DNA of 19,574 nt, from positions 1 through 19,574 of the forward strand of contig JAEYEL010000052.1 in assembly GCA_023403475.1 (NCBI GenBank), given 5' to 3'. The stretch's first letter is position 1; the number at the start of each line of letters is the position of its first letter. Origin of the DNA: Actinomycetes bacterium. GTDB taxonomy: Bacteria; Actinomycetota; Coriobacteriia; Coriobacteriales; Eggerthellaceae. The notes beneath the pieces are model-generated. The model saw only the letters and a list, made by a program, of their open reading frames with translations, was not told the origin of the DNA and searched no databases. Shown here in pieces: positions 10,379 to 16,505 of the stretch. A program made the translations under genes and the position numbers.

Positions 10379-11224
10379 GTGACACCAGCTCAACTGGAGG
10401 CTAAGGCCAACGAGATGCGCTGCGACATCGTGCGGATGATAGCGAATGCGGGAAGCGGGCATCCGGGAGGCTCGCTTTCGTGCGTCGATATTCTTACGGC
10501 GCTCTACTTCGGCGGCGTGCTCAAGCACAACCCGAAGGAGCCGAAAATGGAAGGGCGCGACTGGTTCTTCCTGGCCAAAGGGCACGCGGCGCCGGCGCTC
10601 TACGCTGTGCTCGCCCATGCGGGGTATTTCCCGCGCGAAGAGCTTATGACGCTGCGCAAGCTGGGAAGCCGCCTGCAAGGTCACCCCGATTCCAGCTTGG
10701 TGCCCGGCGTGGAGGTATCGACAGGCTCGCTTGGACAAGGCCTTTCCATTGCGGCGGGCACAGCGGCGGGCCTTTCCCTCGACGGCAAGCCGGGCTGCGT
10801 GTTCGCGCTCCTGGGCGACGGGGAATGCGAGGAAGGCCAAGTGTGGGAGGCGGCCATGTTCGCCGCGCACCGAAGCCTCGGCAACCTTGTTGCCATTATC
10901 GACCGCAACGGCCTGCAAATAGACGGTCGCACGAGCGAGGTGTGCGACCCTGCCGACATCGCGGCGAAGTTTTCCGCGTTCGGCTGGGAGGTGTGCACGG
11001 TAGACGGCCACAGCATGGAACAGCTTACCCGCACGCTTTCCGCCTGCAAGGCCGAAACCTGCGGCAAGCCGCATGCGGTCATAGCGAACACGGTGAAGGG
11101 GAAGGGCGTGTCGTTCATGGAAAACCAGGCGGGGTGGCATGGCAAGGCGCCGAACGCCGAGCAGCTTTCGGTGGCGCTTGCCGACTTGGCCCGTTTGGGC
11201 GGAAAGGGGGCAGACCGTGGCTAA
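10379..11224 (+). CDS. Transketolase, N-terminal (thiamine diphosphate-binding) subunit
   Basis: This 281-residue protein corresponds to the N-terminal third to half of transketolase, which moves two-carbon units between sugar phosphates in the non-oxidative pentose phosphate pathway. Family landmarks are NAGSGHPGGSLS at 23-34, LAKGHAAPALYA at 66-77, TGSLGQGLS at 115-123, and the thiamine diphosphate/Mg motif GDGECEEGQ followed by an Asn (147-177). The GTG start is preceded by an AAAGGAAGGAA ribosome-binding site. An open frame upstream to 10292 carries no family similarity. The stop is TAA, and the C-terminal subunit starts 8 bases inside this gene. This is the genuine two-gene form known from many bacteria and archaea, not a frameshifted single gene. 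Confidence 0.94.
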   Translation: MTPAQLEAKANEMRCDIVRMIANAGSGHPGGSLSCVDILTALYFGGVLKHNPKEPKMEGRDWFFLAKGHAAPALYAVLAHAGYFPREELMTLRKLGSRLQGHPDSSLVPGVEVSTGSLGQGLSIAAGTAAGLSLDGKPGCVFALLGDGECEEGQVWEAAMFAAHRSLGNLVAIIDRNGLQIDGRTSEVCDPADIAAKFSAFGWEVCTVDGHSMEQLTRTLSACKAETCGKPHAVIANTVKGKGVSFMENQAGWHGKAPNAEQLSVALADLARLGGKGADRG

Positions 11225-12218
11225 CGCGGAAACCGCCGTGAGGCTTGCAGGGTCTAATCTCGCCGGAACCAAGAAAGCGACGCGGGCGGCCTTCGGCGCA
11301 ACGCTGGCGGAGCTGGCGCGCGCCGGGCTTCCCGTGGTGGCGGTCGATGCCGACCTTTCCGGTTCCACCACCACGGCGAAATTCGCCGCAGCCTCTCCGG
11401 AATACAAGGACAGGCTTTTCAACTGCGGCATCGCCGAGCAGAACATGATAGACGTGGCGGCGGGCCTGGCTCTTTCCGGACACGTTGCCTACACCGGCTC
11501 GTTCGCCGTGTTCGGCACGGGTCGCGCCTACGACCAGATTCGCAACACCGTGTGCTACAGCAACCTCGATGTGAAGATCTGCCCTACGCATGCGGGGGTT
11601 TCGGTGGGCCCTGACGGAGGCAGCCATCAGATGCTCGAGGATGTGGCGCTCATGCGCGCCTTGCCCAACATGCGCGTGCTCGTGCCCGCCGACTATGCAG
11701 CGGCGCATGCGGCTATCAAGCTGGCGGCCGCGACCCCAGGCCCGGTGTACGTGCGCATGGGCCGTGCTCCTGTTCCCTGCGTGTACGACGATGGGGTGGA
11801 GCTCGAAGTGGGTCGCGCCTACGTGCTGCGACCCGGCACCGATGTGAGCATCGTGGCATGCGGCGTCGAGATACGCGAGGCGCTCATCGCTGCGGAAGCG
11901 CTTGCCCGCGAAGGCGTGTCTGCCGAAGTCATAGACGCGTTTTCCGTGAAGCCGCTCGACGAAAAGACCATTCTTTCGTCGGCGAGAAAGACCGGGTGTT
12001 TGGTGGTTGCCGAAGAGCACAGCGTCGTGGGCGGCTTAGGCTCCGCCGTGGCAGGCACGTTGGCCAGACATCTTCCCCTTCCTGTCGAATTCGTGGGCGT
12101 GCAAGACGTTTTCGGCAAATCGGGCGAGTTCGAAGAACTCCTTCGATTCTTCCGCCTCGATGCCGCCTCCATTGTTGAAGCTGTGAAAAAGGTTATGGCT
12201 CGGTGTGCGGTCTGCTAG
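11217..12218 (+). CDS. Transketolase, C-terminal (pyrimidine-binding) subunit
   Basis: This 333-residue partner provides the pyrimidine-binding and C-terminal domains and should form the active heterodimer or heterotetramer with the upstream product. The catalytic Glu that activates the cofactor lies in FNCGIAEQNMIDVAAGLA (Glu74). THAGVSVGPDGGSHQ (124-138) is the following conserved block, and VVAEEHSVVGGLGSAV lies in the C-terminal domain. The GTG start at 11217 overlaps the end of the N-terminal subunit gene by 8 bases, with GGAAAGGGGG about 6 bases upstream, so translation is coupled. 1-deoxyxylulose-5-phosphate synthase shares the fold, but that enzyme is one long chain. The gene ends in TAG. 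Confidence 0.93.
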   Translation: MANAETAVRLAGSNLAGTKKATRAAFGATLAELARAGLPVVAVDADLSGSTTTAKFAAASPEYKDRLFNCGIAEQNMIDVAAGLALSGHVAYTGSFAVFGTGRAYDQIRNTVCYSNLDVKICPTHAGVSVGPDGGSHQMLEDVALMRALPNMRVLVPADYAAAHAAIKLAAATPGPVYVRMGRAPVPCVYDDGVELEVGRAYVLRPGTDVSIVACGVEIREALIAAEALAREGVSAEVIDAFSVKPLDEKTILSSARKTGCLVVAEEHSVVGGLGSAVAGTLARHLPLPVEFVGVQDVFGKSGEFEELLRFFRLDAASIVEAVKKVMARCAVC

Positions 12219-12221
12219 AAT
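12193..12221 (+). promoter_or_regulatory. Candidate ftsEX promoter overlapping the transketolase stop codon
   Basis: TAGAAT at 12216-12221, preceded by TGC, forms an extended -10 (TGCTAGAAT). TTATGG at 12193-12198 lies 17 bases upstream as a weak -35. The -10 box includes the TAG stop of the transketolase gene. Transcription would begin near 12228, giving a short leader before ftsE. Confidence 0.42.
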
Positions 12222-12261
12222 CGGTAGGTCTCAGTAAACAACGACTTGAATGGAGCAAACT

Positions 12262-13128
12262 GTGACGAACGTTCCCAGTCGAGAGGGATCCGTGCGCAAA
12301 GGCGCCCATGGTGCTCGCGACGGTGCGCGCAGCAGACGTGCGGCGCATTCGCGTCAGGCTCAGGTGACCTCGCAGCTTTCCGCATCGCTTCCGGTGCTCG
12401 AAGTTGACGACATTCCGCAGCAGGCGGGCAACCCCGTTATCGTGTTCGACCATGTGACGAAGGTGTATCCGGCTCAGCCGAACAAACCGGCTCTTTCCGA
12501 TATCTCCGTGCAAATATACCCAGGCGAGTTCATCTTCCTTGTGGGGCATTCCGGATCCGGCAAGTCCACGTTCATACGCATGCTCATCCGCGAGGTGAAG
12601 GCCACGCAGGGACACATCTACGTGGCGGGAGAAGATCTGGGATCCATGCGCAACTGGCGCGTGCCGTTTCTCCGTCGCAACATAGGCTGCGTGTTCCAAG
12701 ATTTCAAGCTTCTTCCGAACAAGACCGTGTTCGAGAACGTGGCGTTCGCGCTCGAGGTCATAGGCAAGAGCCGCCATGTCATCAAGACGCAGGTGCCCGA
12801 GGTTCTGCGGCTTGTGGGCTTGCAGGACAAGCTGAACAAGCGCCCCGACCAGCTTTCCGGCGGCGAGCAGCAGCGCGTCTCCATTGCCCGCGCCATTGTG
12901 AACAGGCCTCCCATGCTCATCTGTGACGAGCCTACGGGGAACTTGGATCCGCAGACATCGCGCGGCATCATGGACCTGCTCGAGCGCATCAACCGCACGG
13001 GTACTACGGTGCTCGTGGCTACGCACGACCGTGAGATGGTCGATAACATGCGCCGTCGCGTCATCGCGCTCGATCGCGGCCAGCTAACGCGCGACCAGGA
13101 TCGGGGGGTGTACGGTTTCGATGTCTAG
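12262..13128 (+). CDS. ftsE: Cell division ATP-binding protein FtsE
   Basis: FtsE is the cytosolic ATPase of the FtsEX complex, which couples ATP hydrolysis to activation of peptidoglycan hydrolases at the septum or side wall. Numbering from GTG 12262, Walker A GHSGSGKST is at about 95-103. It is followed by the Q-loop (VFQDFKLLPN), signature LSGGEQQRV, Walker B MLICDEPTGNLD and the H-loop ATHDRE. The ABC core begins near residue 58. The first 55-60 residues are an extra Arg/Ser/Ala/His-rich segment absent from typical 220-230 residue FtsE proteins. GTG 12262 was chosen because GGAG lies 6 bases upstream; ATG 12250 is possible but has no binding site. The last 8 bases overlap ftsX. Confidence 0.94.
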   Translation: MTNVPSREGSVRKGAHGARDGARSRRAAHSRQAQVTSQLSASLPVLEVDDIPQQAGNPVIVFDHVTKVYPAQPNKPALSDISVQIYPGEFIFLVGHSGSGKSTFIRMLIREVKATQGHIYVAGEDLGSMRNWRVPFLRRNIGCVFQDFKLLPNKTVFENVAFALEVIGKSRHVIKTQVPEVLRLVGLQDKLNKRPDQLSGGEQQRVSIARAIVNRPPMLICDEPTGNLDPQTSRGIMDLLERINRTGTTVLVATHDREMVDNMRRRVIALDRGQLTRDQDRGVYGFDV

Positions 13129-14029
13129 TCTCGGTTACTTCTTCAAGGAGTCGCTGCGCGGTTTTTCGCGCAATCTTTCCACAACGCTCGGCTCCATCAT
13201 CACGATCTTTTTGTCGCTACTCATCATAGGCGTGTTTCTCGTGGGCGGCATAACGGTGGAAAACATTATGAAGTCGGTGGAAAGCGAGGTGTCCATCACG
13301 GCCTATGTGGCCGACGACGCATCAGACGCCGACATCCAGGCGGTGGAGGGCTTCGTCAAGGGAATCGAAGGGGTCTCGTCGGTCTCGTTCACCACGAAGG
13401 AGCAGGCTCTCGAAAAATTCCGCGCCACGTCGAATTCCGATATCGTCGATTCGCTTGACGGCATGAACCCTCTTCCCGCATCCATCGACATCGAGCTTTC
13501 CGACCCGCAGCTGGTGGAAAGCGTGGCGAACCAGATCGCGGAAAACAAGACGTTTCGCTCCATCTGCGATGAGCCCGAAAACCCCGAAAGCTCGCTTTTG
13601 TACGGGCAAGGTTCGGTGGAGCGCCTGTTCCAGCTCACGAATTACGTGCGCTACATAGGCATCGCCCTTATTGCGCTGCTCATCTTCATAGCCATGGTGT
13701 TCATCAACAACACTATTCGCTTGGCTATTCTGGCGCGGCGCAAGGAAATAGCCATCATGCGCCTCGTGGGCGCTTCGAACGGCTTCATCCGCGGTCCTTT
13801 CCTTATGGAAGGCGCGCTGCATGCCATCATAGGCTCGCTTCTGGCGGTGGGCTCGCTCGAGCTTCTGCGCAACCTGGCGCTGCCGCGCCTGCAAAACGCG
13901 CTCAAGTTCCTGCCGATGGACACCAGCCTCTCAACGTTTCTCTTCATATACTTGGCGCTCGTTGCGGCCGGTCTTGTCATAGGGCTTATAGGCTCGGCTC
14001 TCGCCATGCGCCGCTACCTTAAGGTGTAG
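13121..14029 (+). CDS. ftsX: Cell division permease-like protein FtsX
   Basis: FtsX is the membrane partner of FtsE and passes the ATPase signal to wall hydrolases outside the cell. The 302-residue product has the standard topology: a cytosolic N-terminus, a first membrane span at about 22-44, an extracellular domain to about 177, and three further spans at about 178-197, 228-249 and 273-295. The C-terminal FtsX permease domain includes ILARRKEIAIMRLVGAS. The ATG lies inside the 3' end of ftsE (8-base overlap), so the two are translationally coupled. The gene after it is an S41/PDZ protein. The order ftsE-ftsX-ctp resembles the arrangement known from Bacillus subtilis (ftsE-ftsX-ctpB). It ends in TAG. 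Confidence 0.95.
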   Translation: MSSLGYFFKESLRGFSRNLSTTLGSIITIFLSLLIIGVFLVGGITVENIMKSVESEVSITAYVADDASDADIQAVEGFVKGIEGVSSVSFTTKEQALEKFRATSNSDIVDSLDGMNPLPASIDIELSDPQLVESVANQIAENKTFRSICDEPENPESSLLYGQGSVERLFQLTNYVRYIGIALIALLIFIAMVFINNTIRLAILARRKEIAIMRLVGASNGFIRGPFLMEGALHAIIGSLLAVGSLELLRNLALPRLQNALKFLPMDTSLSTFLFIYLALVAAGLVIGLIGSALAMRRYLKV

Positions 14030-14056
14030 GAGGCTTGCCGCATCGTCGGAGGCGCT

Positions 14057-15340
14057 ATGGCTCAGCATGGCAACATGAGGAAAACGGCGGCGAACGCCCG
14101 CAAGGCGCGCGAACGCAACAGGCGCTTCGCGCGCCTTGCGGCGTTCGTCATAGCGGTGGCGCTTGCGTTTGCGGGCGGGTTCGCGCTGCGCGGGCAGACG
14201 GCGCTGCTCTTATCGCTTGGTTTCCAAACAAGCCCCGAAGAGGCAAGCCCTGCCGCCAAGTCCGCTGCGAAATCGACGTTCAACGCGGTTTCCGCTCGCA
14301 TGAGCGAAGTGGAAGACGTGCTGAAGGAAAACAGCATGGATTCCTACGACCTCGACGAGGCCACCGCAAAGACGCTTGAAGCGTTTGCCGAGGTTACGGG
14401 CGACGATTACGTTCGCTATTTCAACCCGCAGCATTACGCCGCCTACGTCAAGGAAAGCGCGAGCGGAACCTATGCCGGCATCGGCGTGCTGTTTTCCGAC
14501 TACAACGGACGCGCCTACGTGGCCGACGTGTTTTCCGGCTCGGCGGCCGAAGCCCAAGGTGTTCAGCAAGGCGATTTCGTGGTAGCCGTAGACGGAGACG
14601 GCTCGCACGAATGGTCGCTCACCGAAACGGTGAAGGCCCTTGCCCGGCCTGACGGTGACACGGTGGTGATCACGTGGATGCGCCCCGCTTCGATCGACGC
14701 CGAAAAGGGCGATCAGTTCACCACGACGCTTACCTGCTCGACGTATTCCGTGGCCAACGTCACCTCCGAACTTGACGGTACGGTGGGCTACGTGAAGCTC
14801 AAGCAGATAACGCAGAACGCGGCCGATTTGGTGGGTTCTGCGATTGGCGACCTCACCTCTCAGGGCGCGACTTCGTTCGTGCTCGACGTGCGCGATAACC
14901 CGGGCGGATATCTCACCCAGGCGGTCGATATAGCCAGCCTTTTCGTGAAGAGCGGCGTGCTCGTGGAGGTGCAGACGCTCGACGGCTCGTCCACGAAAAC
15001 GGCTTCGGGCGCCGCAACCGTCACGGCACCTTTGGTGGTGCTGACAAACGACTACACGGCCGCCGCGGCCGAGGTGCTGGTGGCCGCGCTGCAGGACAAC
15101 CAACGGGCGGAAGTGGTGGGAACCACCACCATGGGGAAGGGTTCGGTGCAGGTGGTGCGCGAGCTTTCCTTCGGCGGGGCATTGCGCTACACGGCGGCGT
15201 ACTACAAAACGCCTTTAGGCCACGACATCAACGGGGTGGGCGTTATTCCCGACCGGCAGGTGGGCACGGGCAGCGATACGAACAGCGACCCGCAGAAAAG
15301 CGTCGCCATGGAAGCCGCCGTATCTCTTGTGCAGGGATAG
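14057..15340 (+). CDS. S41 (CtpA/Prc-type) PDZ-domain protein, catalytic Ser apparently missing
   Basis: The 427-residue product has a basic N-terminus, one membrane anchor (about 24-46), a PDZ domain (about 138-215) and an S41 peptidase core with LDVRDNPGG (276-284) and TTTMGKGSVQ. In C-terminal processing proteases the catalytic Ser sits in an SASASEI-type motif, exactly 25 residues before the catalytic Lys. Here that motif reads TAAAAEV (334-340) and the aligned residue is Ala336. Lys361 and Gln365 of the Ser-Lys-Gln triad remain. The alignment between the motif's Glu and the Lys is ungapped. The protein may be an inactive scaffold or use another residue. GGAGG lies 4 bases before the ATG. 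The gap after ftsX is 27 bases, so it is probably in the ftsEX operon. It ends in TAG. Confidence 0.88.
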   Translation: MAQHGNMRKTAANARKARERNRRFARLAAFVIAVALAFAGGFALRGQTALLLSLGFQTSPEEASPAAKSAAKSTFNAVSARMSEVEDVLKENSMDSYDLDEATAKTLEAFAEVTGDDYVRYFNPQHYAAYVKESASGTYAGIGVLFSDYNGRAYVADVFSGSAAEAQGVQQGDFVVAVDGDGSHEWSLTETVKALARPDGDTVVITWMRPASIDAEKGDQFTTTLTCSTYSVANVTSELDGTVGYVKLKQITQNAADLVGSAIGDLTSQGATSFVLDVRDNPGGYLTQAVDIASLFVKSGVLVEVQTLDGSSTKTASGAATVTAPLVVLTNDYTAAAAEVLVAALQDNQRAEVVGTTTMGKGSVQVVRELSFGGALRYTAAYYKTPLGHDINGVGVIPDRQVGTGSDTNSDPQKSVAMEAAVSLVQG

Positions 15341-15350
15341 GGGCAGAAGG

Positions 15351-15423
15351 CGCGCCCACTTCGGGCGCGTGCGGGGCGGGGACGCCTTCGGGCGGGCCGA
15401 GTAGCGCCGCCTGCCATGGCGGC
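15351..15423 (+). terminator. Cluster of GC-rich hairpins downstream of the S41 gene
   Basis: Three stem-loops follow the stop codon. CGCGCCC (15351-15357) pairs with GGGCGCG (15363-15369) across a 5-base loop. A short CGCC-TTCG-GGCG hairpin lies near 15383. GCCGCC (15406-15411) pairs with GGCGGC (15418-15423). None is followed by a T run, so termination would need to be U-independent or factor-assisted. They mark the likely end of the ftsEX transcript. Confidence 0.4.
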
Positions 15424-15510
15424 TGCGCGTGTGCAACGGGAGGCGGGTTTTCCAAGAGTTTTAAGGCTCTATCAGGCAGCATTCGAAACCCTCGAAGCCT
15501 GGATCTGTGT

Positions 15511-15518
15511 GGGGGGGG
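15511..15518 (+). repeat. G8 homopolymer tract
   Basis: Eight consecutive G residues lie in non-coding DNA, about 67 bases upstream of the -35 region of the loaP promoter. Such tracts can change length by slippage, but nothing here proves variation. Confidence 0.6.
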
Positions 15519-15580
15519 TGCTGTGTCTTTGCTTCATATTTATATCGTTGCAGGATTATTTTCGCGCCGATGGGTGTATT

Positions 15581-15602
15581 TTTGTTGCGCTTATGCAACA
15601 AA
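15581..15602. promoter_or_regulatory. 8-bp inverted repeat, probable operator
   Basis: TTTGTTGC (15581-15588) and GCAACAAA (15595-15602) are exact reverse complements with 6 bases between them. The repeat covers the -35 element and ends four bases before the TATAAT box, so a bound dimeric protein would be expected to block RNA polymerase. The binding protein is unknown. Confidence 0.55.
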
Positions 15603-15612
15603 CCGCTATAAT
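15585..15612 (+). promoter_or_regulatory. Promoter of the loaP-polysaccharide operon
   Basis: TATAAT at 15607-15612 is a perfect -10 box. TTGCGC at 15585-15590, 16 bases upstream, is a partial -35. The surroundings are AT-rich, unlike the rest of the window. Transcription should start near 15619, about 315 bases before the loaP start codon. Confidence 0.6.
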
Positions 15613-15934
15613 CGAGAACGCACGTGGGAGATGGCGAAGCGCTGCTCATCGGGAAAAATCTGCGAGACGGGAGCGCGCTTACAGCCTTTTTCTCGGTTCG
15701 CTATGCTGTTGCGCAGCGTAGGAACGAGGCGAGCCGGATACATATCTTGAGAGGACGTAATCGTCGCGAAGCGCGTTCCGTCGGTCGAAAAGAGGGTGAA
15801 TAGCTGCGTGGGTGTGTTAAGCGGAGGCTTTGAGCTTTTGCTTTGCCGCATGTAGTTGTCATCCTCTGTTTCGATCGGCGGAAAGCGCGAGCTGCCGCAC
15901 AGTCGGAAGCAATCGAACCGGGAAGGGAAAACGA
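15613..15934 (+). other. Long untranslated leader of the loaP operon
   Basis: About 315 bases of transcribed but apparently untranslated sequence separate the TATAAT box from the loaP start. No open frame in it has a convincing ribosome-binding site and family similarity. It contains the strong stem-loop at 15692-15728 and smaller potential stems (CGCG-AAG-CGCG near 15762-15772). No known riboswitch class is recognised. Long leaders are typical of operons controlled by processive antitermination, which fits the first gene being loaP. Confidence 0.5.
15692..15728 (+). promoter_or_regulatory. Bulged 15-bp stem-loop in the loaP leader RNA
   Basis: CTCG (15692-15695) pairs with CGAG (15725-15728), TTC (15697-15699) with GAA (15722-15724), and CTATGCTG (15701-15708) with CAGCGTAG (15714-15721, one G-U pair). 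The loop is TTGCG. Two single G bulges (15696, 15700) interrupt the 5' strand. It would form 75-110 bases into the transcript. It has no following T run, so it is not a terminator and is a candidate antiterminator-recruiting or regulatory hairpin. Confidence 0.5.
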
Positions 15935-16447
15935 GTGTGGTATGTGGCGCAGGTGAGATCGGGTCAGGAAATCCGAACACTCGATTTGTGCCGCCAGCTG
16001 GTTTCGTCTGAAGTGATGAAGGAAAGCTTCATACCCGAATACGAGGTTCCGCAAAAGATGCGCGGCGAATGGCGGCTGGTAAAGCGGCTTTTGTTTCCGG
16101 GGTATCTGTTCTTCGTGACCGACGATGTGGAGTCTTTGAACAAGGAGTTCATGCGCGTTCCTGTCAGCATCCGCATTCTGGGCAATGGAGAAAACGTATT
16201 CAGCCCGCTTACCGACAAGGAGCGCGACTGGTTCCTCTCGTTTTTGGACGACGAGCACGTCGTGCGCATGAGCGAAGGCGTCATCGAAGGCGACAAAGTG
16301 ACGGTCACACGTGGCCCGCTCATGGGGTTCGAGGGCGACATTTGCAAGATAGACCGGCACAAGCGTCGCGCGTGCATCAAGGTGAGCCTGTTCGGGCGCA
16401 CCGTTCCTGCCAGCGTTGGTTTGGAGATAGTGAGGAAGACCGCATGA
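15935..16447 (+). CDS. loaP: LoaP-type NusG paralogue, processive transcription antiterminator
   Basis: This 170-residue protein starts VWYVAQVRSGQE, the NusG N-terminal (NGN) domain signature. It continues with LLFPGYLFFVTDD (52-64), the conserved GYxF block. It ends in a KOW domain (about 117-165) with EGDKVTVTRGPLMGFEGDI and KIDRHKRRACIKVSLFGR. The ID-RHKR-A wording and short length match LoaP, a specialised NusG paralogue that rides on RNA polymerase and lets it read through terminators in long polysaccharide or antibiotic operons, rather than housekeeping NusG. The GTG start at 15935 has GGAAGGG 7-8 bases upstream; the frame is open to 15830 without similarity. It is the first gene of the operon and ends in TGA. 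Confidence 0.86.
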   Translation: MWYVAQVRSGQEIRTLDLCRQLVSSEVMKESFIPEYEVPQKMRGEWRLVKRLLFPGYLFFVTDDVESLNKEFMRVPVSIRILGNGENVFSPLTDKERDWFLSFLDDEHVVRMSEGVIEGDKVTVTRGPLMGFEGDICKIDRHKRRACIKVSLFGRTVPASVGLEIVRKTA

Positions 16448-16505
16448 GCGCCCCCGCGCCAGCCGCTGCCGGAGCTTTGGCGACCGCACAACTCGAGAAA
16501 GCCTT

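Larger units (their letters stand above)
15341..15580. other. Non-coding interval between the S41 gene and the polysaccharide-operon promoter
   Basis: No credible gene is present; the open frames here lack binding sites and family similarity. The left part is very GC-rich with three hairpins, and the right part (from about 15520) is AT-rich. It also holds a hairpin at 15473-15501 (CAGGC...GCCTG enclosing TTCGA...TCGAA, with an AGCA bulge) and a run of eight G at 15511-15518. Confidence 0.6.

Noticed and set aside
10379..12218. Split transketolase as a frameshifted pseudogene
   Set aside because: Both halves have their own binding sites and complete domain sets, and the 8-base overlap is a normal coupling arrangement for the two-subunit enzyme.
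15473..15501. Hairpin CAGGC/TTCGA...TCGAA/GCCTG as an intrinsic terminator
   Set aside because: It has a 4-base bulge and is followed by GATCTGTGTG and a G run rather than T residues.
15416..15721. 101-codon frame running through the loaP promoter region
   Set aside because: It covers the TATAAT promoter, G8 tract and palindrome, has no good ribosome-binding site and resembles no protein family.
15613..15934. Known riboswitch, T-box or tRNA in the leader
   Set aside because: No T-box sequence, cloverleaf or recognisable riboswitch core could be found by reading.
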